A stretch of DNA of 64,000 nucleotides from Bradyrhizobium sp. WSM1743 (GTDB taxonomy: Bacteria; Pseudomonadota; Alphaproteobacteria; Rhizobiales; Xanthobacteraceae). Both the position numbers and the translations under genes were made by a program. Below are positions 43,832 through 53,476 of the stretch, piece by piece; within the stretch, counting starts at the first letter, position 1, and each line of letters opens with the position of its first letter. The notes under the pieces were generated by a model. The model worked only from the letters and a program-made list of their open reading frames with translations. It was not told where the DNA came from and searched no databases. The stretch covers positions 1 to 64,000 of the forward strand of contig NZ_KI421492.1 of assembly GCF_000473065.1 (NCBI RefSeq), read 5' to 3'.

Positions 43832-44710
43832 TCAGATATTGTCGTTTCGGACGTCGAGCGCGTCGCGTAGGCCGTCGCCGATGAAGTTGAAACTCGTCAC
43901 CGCTATCGTGATTGCGGCACCGGGAATGATGGCGAGCCATGGAGCGCTCGCCAGGTATTGCTGTGCCCCGTTGAGCATGTTGCCCCAGCTGGGCAGCGGC
44001 GGCTGGATGCCGTAGCCGAGGAAGCTGATATAGGCTTCAAGAAGAATCGCGCGGGCGACCGCCAGGCTTGCGGCGACGATGATCGGGCCCATCGCATTGG
44101 GCAGGACCTCGCGAAACATGATGTGGCCTCCGCGTAAGCCCACCATACGCGCAGCTTGGACAAACTCGCGCTCACGCAGCGAGCGGACCTCGGCTTCCAC
44201 AATACGCGCAGTCTCCATCCAGCTGGTGACGGCAATGATCACGGTAATCATCACCGGGCTCGGCCGCAGCGTTGCCGCCAGCGCCAGCACGAGAAAGATC
44301 GACGGATAAGAGAGGAAGCCGTCCACCATGCGCATCAGCGCTGCCCCGACCCAGCCGCCGCGATAGCCGGCCGTCACGCCGACGAGCGTTCCGATGAGCG
44401 TTGACAATAGCATCGCCGAGAATCCCACCAGCAGCGAAACCCGCCCAGCCATTAGCAGTCGCACAGCCAGATCACGCCCCAACGGATCCGTTCCGAAGTA
44501 GTGCTGACCGGTGAGAGGCGGAGCAAAGCGGGCACGCAAATCTATGTGCAGCGAGTCGTAGGGCAGAGCATAGGGCCCAATGGCGCACGCCAGCACGAGC
44601 AGGGTGATCATTGCGATCCCGACGAGCGCCAGGTGATGACGCATGAAGCGGTATACTGCACGGCTGCGCCACCAGCGAACGGGAACTGCATGGGCGACGA
44701 TGGCGGTCAT
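43832..44710 (-). CDS. ABC transporter permease, DppC/OppC type
   Basis: A 292-residue inner-membrane permease with an N-terminal OppC helix, the HYFGTDPLGRDLAVRLL motif of DppC proteins and the inner-loop EAA motif around VRSLREREFVQAARMVG. It pairs with the DppB-like protein just upstream (35 bases). Such importers carry dipeptides, oligopeptides, nickel or opine-like compounds. The ATG at 44710 has AGGAGG six bases upstream. Confidence 0.92.
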   Translation of the reverse strand: MTAIVAHAVPVRWWRSRAVYRFMRHHLALVGIAMITLLVLACAIGPYALPYDSLHIDLRARFAPPLTGQHYFGTDPLGRDLAVRLLMAGRVSLLVGFSAMLLSTLIGTLVGVTAGYRGGWVGAALMRMVDGFLSYPSIFLVLALAATLRPSPVMITVIIAVTSWMETARIVEAEVRSLREREFVQAARMVGLRGGHIMFREVLPNAMGPIIVAASLAVARAILLEAYISFLGYGIQPPLPSWGNMLNGAQQYLASAPWLAIIPGAAITIAVTSFNFIGDGLRDALDVRNDNI

Positions 44711-44745
44711 CTGCTGCCTCCTGTTACGGGCGCGAGTCCGTGGAC

Positions 44746-45708
44746 TCAGCCCAGGCGAATGCGCGGGTCGACGGTGGCGATGACGATGTCTGCGATCAGG
44801 TTGCCGAGCACGACCAGGACGGCCGAGAAGATCAACAGCCCCATCACGACCGGATAGTCGCTGTAGCCGAGACTGTCGAGAAACAGCCGCCCCATTCCCG
44901 GCCAGGTAAACACGGTCTCTGTGACCAGCGCGCCAGTCAGAATGCTGGGCAGCTGCATCCCCGCGAGCGTGATCATCGGCAACAGCGCATTGCCAACGAC
45001 GTGCTTGAGCAAGATGCGACGCTCGCTCACGCCCTTGGCGCGGGCCGTCTTGACGAAATCCTGACTGAGCGCATCGAGTGTCGCCGTGCGCATGTAGCGG
45101 CTCCAGACCGCGACATGAACCAGCGACAGCACCAGGCTCGGCAAGATAAGGTGATGCAGATAGTCCAGCACCGAACCGTCGCCGATCGTGTACATGTTGC
45201 CTGCAGGCACCCAGCCGAGCTTCAGGGTGAAGATGTAGATGCCGATCAGGCCGAACCAGAAAGTCGGAACCGACAGCGCGACCATGGCGCCGATCGTCGC
45301 GCAATAGTCGAATAGGGAATAGCGGTGGGTGGCACCGCGGATGCCGATCCAGGTGCCTGCCGCGATCGCCAATGCGGTGGACGTGCCCATCAGCAGCAGC
45401 GTCGCCAGGAGATGTCGACCGATCACCGCCAGCACCGAAGAGCCGTCGCGGAAGGAGTGTCCCCAATCGCCCTGAAGCAGCCGCCAGGCCCAATCGAGAT
45501 ACTGCAGCCACAGCGGCCGGTTCAACCCGAGCTGCGTTGCGAGTCGCTCCACATCCTTCTGGGTCATGCCCGGATCGAGCCCGAACTGCGCGAGAGGACC
45601 GCCCGGCATGAGGTTGAGAACCGTGAAGCCGATGATCGAGACGATCACCAGCAGCACGATGCTCTGCGAGAGACGATTGAGCAGGAACCCGGACATTCGA
45701 GTCACCAT
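44746..45708 (-). CDS. ABC transporter permease, DppB/OppB type
   Basis: A 320-residue permease with six membrane segments. It begins with the DppB signature (LLNRLSQSIVLLVIVSIIGF, then LNLMPGGPL) and has the EAA loop DFVKTARAKGVSERRILLKHV and the FTWPGMGRL block. The first ATG (45708) and one four codons later are both possible. It is part of the four-gene transporter unit: ATPase, binding protein, DppB, DppC, in that order on the minus strand. Confidence 0.92.
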   Translation of the reverse strand: MVTRMSGFLLNRLSQSIVLLVIVSIIGFTVLNLMPGGPLAQFGLDPGMTQKDVERLATQLGLNRPLWLQYLDWAWRLLQGDWGHSFRDGSSVLAVIGRHLLATLLLMGTSTALAIAAGTWIGIRGATHRYSLFDYCATIGAMVALSVPTFWFGLIGIYIFTLKLGWVPAGNMYTIGDGSVLDYLHHLILPSLVLSLVHVAVWSRYMRTATLDALSQDFVKTARAKGVSERRILLKHVVGNALLPMITLAGMQLPSILTGALVTETVFTWPGMGRLFLDSLGYSDYPVVMGLLIFSAVLVVLGNLIADIVIATVDPRIRLG

Positions 45709-45768
45709 GTTGACGTTGCAGCATCACTCCAGCGCCGACCTCGCCACAGGGCCTCGGCCGGCAGCACG

Positions 45769-47433
45769 TCAGCTCGCCCAATACCAGGCCAGCGCATTCC
45801 AGGATTCCGTGCGCGTATTGCCGTTCGGCACGAAACCGTTGATCCCCTTCTTGAGACCTTCGACCGCGTTGCTCTGATACAGCGGCAGGAAAGGCAGGTC
45901 GCGACGCACGAGTTCCTGTACCCGGAAGTAGATCGCGCGCCGCGCCTCCGGATCGAAGGTGCGTGCGCCCTTGTCGAGCAGGGCATCGACCTCCGGATTT
46001 GTATACTGTGCATTGTTCGAGCCGCGGCCGCCTTTCACTGCTATCGAACGCGAGTGCAGGCGATTGGTGACGTCCGGGTCGGCGCCGATCAGATACGAGC
46101 TGCCGACGATCACGGAATCGAATCGCGATTGCGTCCAGAACTCGCCCCACATCACGGCGGCGGGCAGATTCGATATCTTCATCTCGACGCCGAGTTGCGC
46201 AAAGGTCTGCTGCAGGAACTGCTGCACCTGTTCACGAAGGGGATCGCCCGACGTGGTCGAATTGGTAAAGGACAGGCGAACGCCGTTCTTGGCACGAATG
46301 CCGTCCGCGCCCTTTGCCCAGCCGGCCTGATCGAGGATCTTGCCCGCGCGATTCACGTCAAACTGGTGCAGGGGCAGATTGGCGTTGAAGAAGAAGGACT
46401 GCCGCGGCATGAACGTCTCTGTCGGGGTAGGCACCCCGTAGTAGAGCCCCTGAATGATCGCCTCCTTGTCGATCGCCGCGTAGAGCGCCTCGCGAACGGC
46501 AAGCTCCTTGAACTGCGGGCGCTCGAGGTTGAGGTAGAAGGATTCGAACGAGGTCCTTGGGACGAGCGTCACCACACGGTTCGGCAGCGTCTTGGCTTCC
46601 CCATAATGATCAGGCGTGATGTAGGGCTGACCTACGAGATCAATGTCGCCGCTCTTGAACTGGGTGTACAAAACGGTGAGGTCGGGGATGTATTTGAAGA
46701 CCAGCCTCTCGATATGGGGTCCTTCTCCAAAATAGTCGAGGTTCGCCACGAGCTCGAGATGATCGCCGGCGACCCGCTGGCCCCACTTGAACGGCCCGGT
46801 GCCGACCGGCGCCTGGTTGAAGGCGGCGCTGTTCGGATTGGCCTCTTTCTCGAGAATGTGCTTGGGCACGATGAAGGTTTCGGTCAGGAACGACAAATAT
46901 GGCGCAAAGGCCTCTTCCATCCGCCACGAGATCTCCGTGGGCGAGATCACCGTGATGTCGCGCACGAGAGCATGGCCGGCCGTGCGCCAACTGCGGAAGT
47001 TGGGATTCATGATGAGTTCGAGAGTGAACTTCACGTCCTCGGCGGTGAAAGGCTTGCCATCGTGCCAGCGGACATCGTCACGCAAACGAATGCGCCATTT
47101 GAGACCGTCCTCCGTAATGCCGCCGTTCTTTTGGTCCGGCACTTCCAGGGCTAGGTTGGGCTGGATGACGCCTTGAGGATCGATCCGGAACAGCGCATCG
47201 AAAACCGAGAAATGCACACCATCATCGACCTCAATGTGCACCATCAGCGGATTGAAGACGGTTGGCTCTTGACCAAGGCCGACGATCACGCGGCCGGTTG
47301 GCTTCGCTGGAGAAGTGCGCGCGAGCGCAGGTTTGTCCAGCAGATTTGATCCGGCAAGGCCGGCCGCGCCGGCGATCATCAGCTGGAGTGCGCTACGCCG
47401 CGAATAAATCGATGCAGTCTTTGCTTCAGTCAT
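45769..47433 (-). CDS. ABC transporter substrate-binding protein (SBP family 5), Tat signal
   Basis: A 554-residue periplasmic binding protein of the peptide/opine family 5. The N-terminus has a twin-arginine signal, YSRRSALQLM at residues 10-19, a hydrophobic stretch and a probable cleavage after ALA at 36-38. The mature part carries the family pattern: LALEVPDQKNGGITEDGLKWRIRLRDDVRWHDGKPFTAEDVKF (read in shorter blocks) and FNQAPVGTGPF. The ligand is unknown; family 5 covers peptides, opines, sugars and nickel. It lies between the ATPase and permease genes. Confidence 0.9.
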   Translation of the reverse strand: MTEAKTASIYSRRSALQLMIAGAAGLAGSNLLDKPALARTSPAKPTGRVIVGLGQEPTVFNPLMVHIEVDDGVHFSVFDALFRIDPQGVIQPNLALEVPDQKNGGITEDGLKWRIRLRDDVRWHDGKPFTAEDVKFTLELIMNPNFRSWRTAGHALVRDITVISPTEISWRMEEAFAPYLSFLTETFIVPKHILEKEANPNSAAFNQAPVGTGPFKWGQRVAGDHLELVANLDYFGEGPHIERLVFKYIPDLTVLYTQFKSGDIDLVGQPYITPDHYGEAKTLPNRVVTLVPRTSFESFYLNLERPQFKELAVREALYAAIDKEAIIQGLYYGVPTPTETFMPRQSFFFNANLPLHQFDVNRAGKILDQAGWAKGADGIRAKNGVRLSFTNSTTSGDPLREQVQQFLQQTFAQLGVEMKISNLPAAVMWGEFWTQSRFDSVIVGSSYLIGADPDVTNRLHSRSIAVKGGRGSNNAQYTNPEVDALLDKGARTFDPEARRAIYFRVQELVRRDLPFLPLYQSNAVEGLKKGINGFVPNGNTRTESWNALAWYWAS

Positions 47434-47442
47434 GACCCCTCC

Positions 47443-49131
47443 TCATTTGTGGCTATGTCCGGCCAGTGTCGATTGGCTTCCAACGGCGCGAGCGCTGCTT
47501 TGCTGCTCGCCGGGGATGGCAGCGACGAGTTCTCGCGTGTAGGCGGATGTCGGATTCAGGAAGATCTGCGATGGCGGTCCGTGCTCGACGATCTGCCCTC
47601 GATGCATGACCGCGATTTCATCGCAGATCTGGCTGGCCACGCGCAGATCGTGCGTGATGAAGATCATCGAGACGCCGGTCTCCCGCTGAATCTGGTCCAG
47701 CAGCTTCAAGATCTGCGCCTGGATCGATACGTCGAGCGCGGAAACGGCCTCATCGGCGATCAGCAGCTTCGGTTTGAACATCAGCGCCCGAGCGATGCCG
47801 ATGCGCTGACGTTGGCCGCCAGAGAACTCGTGGGGATAACGATCGAAGGTTCCTGCATCCAGCCCGACATGGGCCAAGAGCTCTCGCGCCTGCTCACACG
47901 CCGCCTTGTGAGGCACTCCGTGCGCGATCGGACCGACCGTCAGAATTTGCCCGACCGTTGATCGCGGATTGAGCGAGGCAAATGGATCCTGGAAAATCAT
48001 CTGGATCTTTGGCCGAACCGGCCGAAACTCGGCTTCGGAGAGCCGGGCAACGTCGCATCCCTCGAACAGGATAGAGCCGCTGTCGCTGTCGAGGAGCTTG
48101 ATCAACAATCGCCCGAGCGATGATTTGCCGGAGCCGCTTTCTCCAACAACGCCCAGGGTGCGTCCCGGCGAAAGGTCGAACGACACGCCATTGACCGCGG
48201 GTACGATCCGGCGCCTACCGAACAGCGCACTGCCGCTGCGGTAGGTCTTGACCAGACATTCGACCTTCAGAATGGAGGACGCGGCCGCAGCTTCCGCCGG
48301 GACGCGGTCCTTGCCCGTCAAATGCGGCACGGCCGCGATCAGGCGGCGCGTGTAGAGATGGTTCGGGGACTTCAACACCTGCTCGGCGTTCCCCTGCTCC
48401 ACGCAATGACCCTTCTCCATCACCACAACGGAATCGGCAATCTCCGCCACAACTCCGAAGTCATGGGTAATGAACATCACGCTCATTCCCTTGCGGCGTT
48501 GAATGTCGCGGATCAGTTGCAGAATCTGTGCCTGGGTCGTCACGTCGAGTGCGGTGGTCGGCTCGTCGGCGATCAGGATCGCAGGCTCCAGAGCCAGAGC
48601 CATGGCGATCATCACCCGCTGTCGCTGCCCGCCCGACAGCTGGAACGGATATTGATGATACATGAGCGGCGGATCCGGCAGGCCCACCTCCATCAGCAAT
48701 TCTATGGCGCGGCTACGGCGGGATTTCGGCGTTCCCACGTCGTGCGCCGCCATTACCTCCTCGATCTGCGCGCCCACCGTCATTAGCGGATTGAGCGCGG
48801 AGAGCGGGTCTTGAAAGATCATCGACACGACACGGCCGCGGATGTCGCGGAGCTTGTCCGACGAGAGTCCTACGAGATCCATCCCTTCCAGACGGATTGC
48901 TCCCGAGGATATGCGGATCGTCTTGGGCAAGAGCCCCATGATTGCATTAGCCGTGACCGACTTGCCTGATCCTGATTCTCCGATGATGCACAGGATCTGA
49001 CCGCGCTTCAGTTCAAAGGAGACGTTCTCGACCGCGTGCGCCCGCTCCATGCCCGGCGGCAAGCTCACGGTCAGGTCGCGGACCGCGAGTGCCACATCTT
49101 CCGAGGCTAAAGGCTGCGGGGCGGAGACCAT
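47443..49131 (-). CDS. ABC transporter ATPase, fused double (DppD-DppF) type
   Basis: A 562-residue protein with two ATP-binding cassettes. The first has Walker A GESGSGKS (51-58), signature QLSGGQRQRVMI and Walker B ILIADEPTTALD. The second has GESGSGKSSLGR, EFSGGQRQRIGIARA and LLIADEAVSALD. The second Walker B thus has DEAVSALD, a normal variant for DppF/GsiA types. It is the energy unit of the importer next to it. The ATG at 49131 lies nine bases after GGGGAG and matches the family start; the open frame upstream to 49413 is not conserved-looking. Confidence 0.92.
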   Translation of the reverse strand: MVSAPQPLASEDVALAVRDLTVSLPPGMERAHAVENVSFELKRGQILCIIGESGSGKSVTANAIMGLLPKTIRISSGAIRLEGMDLVGLSSDKLRDIRGRVVSMIFQDPLSALNPLMTVGAQIEEVMAAHDVGTPKSRRSRAIELLMEVGLPDPPLMYHQYPFQLSGGQRQRVMIAMALALEPAILIADEPTTALDVTTQAQILQLIRDIQRRKGMSVMFITHDFGVVAEIADSVVVMEKGHCVEQGNAEQVLKSPNHLYTRRLIAAVPHLTGKDRVPAEAAAASSILKVECLVKTYRSGSALFGRRRIVPAVNGVSFDLSPGRTLGVVGESGSGKSSLGRLLIKLLDSDSGSILFEGCDVARLSEAEFRPVRPKIQMIFQDPFASLNPRSTVGQILTVGPIAHGVPHKAACEQARELLAHVGLDAGTFDRYPHEFSGGQRQRIGIARALMFKPKLLIADEAVSALDVSIQAQILKLLDQIQRETGVSMIFITHDLRVASQICDEIAVMHRGQIVEHGPPSQIFLNPTSAYTRELVAAIPGEQQSSARAVGSQSTLAGHSHK

Positions 49132-49813
49132 TTGAGCGTACTCCCCTTTCAACCGCGCCAGGTCATGCTGCTGCGGATTGGCTCTTTGGCCCCTCTCGCC
49201 GCCGAGATGCTCGGACAAGTCAAGAATATGCCGCTCATTCTGCCATTCCCTGCATGGTGAATGCGACATGATTTCAGAGCTGGCCGCTGAGTCGATGGCG
49301 TCGCTTAGCGGGTGCCACCACTGGAGTGATCCGCTCGAACGATGAATCGAGCTCCGGAGAGCTGCCATTCGCATGCAACTTATTCGCTTCGACGAAAGTC
49401 TCTCCCCAGACAAGGTTCATGCAGCGTCACCTTTTGAACTTCTGCCCGTCGATCGACATTGATCCGGTATTTGCAAGTCTGACTGCTCCAATCACCCCGG
49501 AGTCGCCGAAACGCGCCGGATGGGCAGCAGGAAGTTCTGAAAACGAAGCCCGATTTGGCATTTCGGTCTGCGGCTGTCGATGCGCATGCTGGATTGGGGC
49601 ATGCCTTCGGGCGACAAAGGGCAGATCCGAAATGCAGAGACGATGCGTCGGTCTCCACACCTAGGAGATAGGGTACAAGCGAACTATCCTCGCAATAATT
49701 GCCTGTATCGCAAGCAGCAAACCGCAGGATATTCCGCTCGGCCGCGAAAGTCCGCGGCGTGCCTGCCGCAATTCGTCGGTTATGCTAGGGCAACCAGTGG
49801 AGGTCCCCGCCCG
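49132..49813. promoter_or_regulatory. long divergent intergenic region between the importer and DAO paralogue 2
   Basis: This 682-base gap is the longest in the window and has no gene I can recognise on either strand. It must carry the promoter of the ABC operon (leftward) and of the DAO gene at 49814 (rightward). GGAGG at 49799-49803 is the ribosome-binding site of the DAO gene. The Lrp-type regulator at 51253 is the obvious candidate to bind here, but I cannot point to a site. Confidence 0.4.
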
Positions 49814-51139
49814 ATGAGCGCGCCGCTCATGCATATCGAATCCAGTCCATCGTTGCCTCGAGAGGCAGACGTCGTCGTCATCGGCGGCGGGGTGGTGGGG
49901 GTGTTCACGAGCTACTACCTCGCTCGTCACGGCCTTAAGGTCGCCTTGCTCGAGAAGGGCCGTGTCGCCGCCGAGCAGTCCAGCCGCAATTGGGGATGGT
50001 GCCGCCAACAGAACCGCGATGCGCGCGAGCTGCCGATTGCAACCAAGAGCCTCGAGCTCTGGGAGAAGGTTGCCCAGGAGACCGGTGAAGATACCGGCTT
50101 CCGCCGCTGCGGCCTCCTGTATCTGTCGAACGACGAAAATGAGCTGGCGGGCTGGGCAAAGTGGCGAGACTTCGCCAGGACGGTGGGCGTTATGACGCAC
50201 ATGTTGAGTGCGGAAGAAGCGAACGAGAGAGGCAAGGCAACGGGCCGCAGGTGGAAGGGTGGCGTCTTCTCTCCAACCGACGGGACGGCAGATACCTCAA
50301 AGGCGGTGCCCATCGCCGCACGCGCGATCATGTCGGCGGGTGGTACAGTGCACCAGCAATGCGCGGCGCGCGGCCTGGAGCTCAGTGGCGGCCGGGTCAG
50401 CGGCGTCGTGACCGAAGCCGGCACGATCCGGACCAAGACAGTGGTTATGGCGGGAGGTGCGTGGGCCTCTTCATTCTGCAACCAGCTTGGAATTCGCTTC
50501 CCGCAGGCATCCGTGCGCCAGTCCATTCTCGCCGTGGCCCCTGGCGCTGTTGGCCTGCCTGATGCCCTGTACGCCGGGCTGGTGTCGGCCACGCGACGCG
50601 GCAATGGCGGATACACGCTGGCAATCAGCGGGCGCGCGCGGATAGATCCGACGCCGCAGCAGTTCAGGTTCGGTCGCGAATTCCTGCCGATGTTCGCCCG
50701 CCGGTGGCGCAGTCTTAGCCCTGGGGCTTTCGAGGGCTGGCGGCAAGGCCATGAATCCCTGGCGAAATGGCGGCTCGATGAGGTGACCCCGATGGAGCTG
50801 AACCGGACGCTCGATCCTCGCCCTGACATGAGGCAGATTCGAGCGACGCATCGACGAGCCTGCGAGCTCGTGCCGGAACTTGAGCGCGTCGCAATCTCAA
50901 ATGTCTGGGCCGGCTACATCGACAGCACACCGGACGGCATTCCGGCAATCGGCGAGGTTGAATCCATTCCAGGCTTCATCCTTGCGGCGGGGTTCAGTGG
51001 CCACGGCTTCGGGATCGGGCCCGGCACCGGGCACATGATCGCCGACATCATCACCGGTCGTGCGCCGATCGTCGATCCGCGCCCCTACAGGCCGGAGCGG
51101 CTGAGAATGAGCGCCTGGGGCAAGGTCAGCGAGTTCTGA
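49814..51139 (+). CDS. FAD-dependent oxidoreductase, DAO family, paralogue 2
   Basis: A 441-residue flavoprotein very similar in plan to the one at 35482: FAD motif VVVIGGGVVGVFTSYYLA (residues 20-37), EQSSRNWGWCRQQ at 54-66 and C-terminal FILAAGFSGHGFGIGPGTGH. The two diverge most in the substrate half, so they probably act on related but different amines or amino acids. The ATG at 49814 is ten bases after GGAGG. It is followed on the same strand by the Lrp gene (113 bases). Confidence 0.85.
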   Translation: MSAPLMHIESSPSLPREADVVVIGGGVVGVFTSYYLARHGLKVALLEKGRVAAEQSSRNWGWCRQQNRDARELPIATKSLELWEKVAQETGEDTGFRRCGLLYLSNDENELAGWAKWRDFARTVGVMTHMLSAEEANERGKATGRRWKGGVFSPTDGTADTSKAVPIAARAIMSAGGTVHQQCAARGLELSGGRVSGVVTEAGTIRTKTVVMAGGAWASSFCNQLGIRFPQASVRQSILAVAPGAVGLPDALYAGLVSATRRGNGGYTLAISGRARIDPTPQQFRFGREFLPMFARRWRSLSPGAFEGWRQGHESLAKWRLDEVTPMELNRTLDPRPDMRQIRATHRRACELVPELERVAISNVWAGYIDSTPDGIPAIGEVESIPGFILAAGFSGHGFGIGPGTGHMIADIITGRAPIVDPRPYRPERLRMSAWGKVSEF

Positions 51140-51252
51140 ATTGCAGTTTCCGCCTCGTTGGGAAAAGCTGCTGGTTGATGCTATGAAGATGCATATGACG
51201 CTGAACACTCAAAGCCCTGACGCCGTTGTCGGCCCCATCTGATGGCATTGCT

Positions 51253-51729
51253 ATGAAGCTCGATAAGATCGACATCAGGATTTTATGCGAACTGCAGAAA
51301 AACGGGCGCATTTCCAACGTCGAGCTCGCAGAGCTGATAAATCTTTCGCCCAGTCCGTGCCTGATGCGCGTCAAGAGGCTCCAGACGGAGGGCTTCATCA
51401 CCGGATATTCCGCCCAGATCGATGTTGCCAAGCTCGGACAAACTCTGACGGTCTTCGCTGAAATCACCCTAAAGAATCACCGGCAGATCGATTTCGCTCG
51501 CTTTCTCACGACGATCGAAAAGATCGATTCGGTCGTCGAATGCCATCTGGTTTCAGGCGGGTACGACTATCTCGTCAAGTTCATCACAGCGGGAATCAGC
51601 GAATATCAGGCGGTCATGGAACGCCTGGTCGAGATGGATATCGGCATCGACAAGTACTTCAGTTTCGTCGTGCTGAAGTCCCCGATCGTGAAATCCCATC
51701 TGCCGCTCGAAAGCATCTTTAATGGCTAA
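51253..51729 (+). CDS. Lrp/AsnC family transcriptional regulator
   Basis: A 158-residue regulator: a winged helix (LDKIDIRILCELQKNGRISN, SPSPCLMRVKRLQTEGFI) and a RAM effector domain (QTLTVFAEITLKNH, HLVSGGYDYLVKFIT). It is the only regulator inside the putative island, so it probably responds to an amino acid from the imported substrate and controls the surrounding genes. It differs from AcdR at 23500 and has the HRQIDFARF segment typical of local Lrp regulators. The ATG at 51253 is chosen. Confidence 0.9.
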   Translation: MKLDKIDIRILCELQKNGRISNVELAELINLSPSPCLMRVKRLQTEGFITGYSAQIDVAKLGQTLTVFAEITLKNHRQIDFARFLTTIEKIDSVVECHLVSGGYDYLVKFITAGISEYQAVMERLVEMDIGIDKYFSFVVLKSPIVKSHLPLESIFNG

Positions 51730-51759
51730 GAACAGCGGCGCCGACCGGCGGCGCGGTGA

Positions 51760-53136
51760 TCATCCCTTCATCGCCGCGCGGACGTCCTTGTCTTCGAGCG
51801 TCTGGTCGAGCGTAGCCTTTGTCCGCTCAATAATGCCGTCGATGTCGTCATCGGTGCAGCACAGCGGCGGCGCATAGCCCAGCACGCCTTGCGCGAAGGC
51901 GCGGATCACGAGACCATTGTCCCATGCGCGGTCGAAGATGCGGCGCGCCGCGTCGGCTTCCGCCGGCAGAGGCGTCTTGAGCTCCTTGTCAGTCACGAGC
52001 TCGATTGCAGCCAGCATGCCGCGACCGCGGACATCGCCGACGAGCGGATGATCGGCAAGCGCACGAAGACCTTCCATCAGGCGGTGCCCGGCCTTCCGGC
52101 CGTTGTCCAGCAAGCCGTTTTCATAGAGATCAAGGCAGGCGAGCCCAACGGCTGCGCTGACGGGATGAGCGGAATAGGTGTAGCCGTGGCCGACGGCCGC
52201 CTTGCCGGCGCCATCGGCAATCGTGTTGTAGACGCCGTCGGACATGAGAACGGCCCCCATCGGCACGTAGCCCGAGGTCAGCCCCTTGGCCGTGGTCATG
52301 AGATCCGGCACGACGTCGTCCTCTTCACAGGCGAAGAGCGGACCGACACGGCCAAAGCCGGTGATGACCTCATCGGCAACGAACAGAATATCGTGCTCCT
52401 TGCAGACCGCATGCATGGCCTTCAGCCAGGACGGCGGCGGAACGAGGACACCTCCTGACCCCTGTATCGGCTCGACATAGAAGGCGGCGACGCGTTCGGC
52501 GCCGAGTTCGGCGATCTTGGCCCGCAAGGCCGCGACGGACGCCGCGATGATAGCCTGAGGATGGGAACCGACAGGATTGCGATAGGCGTAGTGCGAGGGG
52601 ATTTTGTGTTGCCAGTTGTATGGCACCCCAAAGCCCGCATGAAAGGCGGGCAGCGCCGTCAAGCCAGCCCCTGCCGTCGACGATCCATGGTAGCCAGATT
52701 CGAGGGAAATGAACTGGTCCTTCTGCGGCGCACCCTTGGCATAATAATAGTACCGGATGAACCGGATCGTGCTGTCGACGGCATCTGAGCCGCCCAAGGT
52801 GAAGTAGACATGGTTCAGATCGCCAGGCGCCAATTCAGCCAGCCTTGCGGCTAATCGGATGGCCGGGTCGGAGCCCAAACCGAAATAGCCCGTCGCATAA
52901 GGCAGCTCCTGCAGCTGCCGCGTAGCCGCTTCAACGATGCTGTCCTGTCCGTAGCCGGCATTTACGCACCACAGACCCGCAAAGCCGTCCAGCAATTGAC
53001 GTCCCGAGACATCGGTCAGCGTCGCGCCTTTGCCTGACTTCAGCACGCGGACGCCCGTCGCCTCGTGGCTTCGATAAGAAGAGACCGGGTGAATCAGATG
53101 CGCGCGATCGAGCTCAATCAGCGAGTTGCTCAACAT
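51760..53136 (-). CDS. class III aminotransferase
   Basis: A 458-residue fold-type I PLP aminotransferase of the omega-amino-acid / putrescine-pyruvate / taurine group. Seen: FAGLWCVNAGYGQ, LESGYHGSSTAG, the PLP Asp D255 (FVADEVITGFGR) and the PLP lysine K284 (TTAKGLTSGYVPMG). This group removes a terminal amino group and yields an aldehyde, which fits the aldehyde dehydrogenases close by. The exact substrate is unknown. It is convergent with the Lrp gene (30 bases between stops) and divergent from the HAD gene. Confidence 0.92.
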   Translation of the reverse strand: MLSNSLIELDRAHLIHPVSSYRSHEATGVRVLKSGKGATLTDVSGRQLLDGFAGLWCVNAGYGQDSIVEAATRQLQELPYATGYFGLGSDPAIRLAARLAELAPGDLNHVYFTLGGSDAVDSTIRFIRYYYYAKGAPQKDQFISLESGYHGSSTAGAGLTALPAFHAGFGVPYNWQHKIPSHYAYRNPVGSHPQAIIAASVAALRAKIAELGAERVAAFYVEPIQGSGGVLVPPPSWLKAMHAVCKEHDILFVADEVITGFGRVGPLFACEEDDVVPDLMTTAKGLTSGYVPMGAVLMSDGVYNTIADGAGKAAVGHGYTYSAHPVSAAVGLACLDLYENGLLDNGRKAGHRLMEGLRALADHPLVGDVRGRGMLAAIELVTDKELKTPLPAEADAARRIFDRAWDNGLVIRAFAQGVLGYAPPLCCTDDDIDGIIERTKATLDQTLEDKDVRAAMKG

Positions 53137-53476
53137 ATTGTCCTCCAGAACGGCCGCGATGTTTGTCCGAGCAGCCCGTTGTGTTCGGGCTCAACGTAAG
53201 TTGCCGAAGACAGCACTTGCTCCCGGGCAGGACATTGACGGAGGGCGTTTTGACTTTGATTGGGCACCAGCGCGGCATCCTATGCCGGCATGGTGCGGCG
53301 ACGGCATTGAGGCTAAACGAGGAGAGCCGATCGTCCTGCAACTCTCTGCCATGGCTCCGATGCGATACGACACAATCTGCTCCCGACCATCGCGACATCG
53401 GCGCTTTATCTCGTCGGCTGCTCGCTATTGTGCGTGTCGTACCGGCAAGCGGTGCGAGATCGCAAGGATTGGAGCT
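53137..53476. promoter_or_regulatory. aminotransferase-HAD divergent region
   Basis: A 340-base gap between two divergent genes with no recognised gene. It should hold both promoters. AAGGATTGGAGCT directly before 53477 is the ribosome-binding site of the HAD gene. I see no clear operator. Confidence 0.35.

Noticed and set aside
43832..46150. A 772-codon frame covering dppC- and dppB-like genes
   Set aside because: Only its last 292 codons are a real protein (DppC-like). The rest runs out of frame through the DppB gene and is not conserved.
45325..47154. A 609-codon open frame antisense to the binding protein and permease genes
   Set aside because: It crosses two real genes on the other strand and has the His/Arg/Gln-rich composition of a shadow frame.
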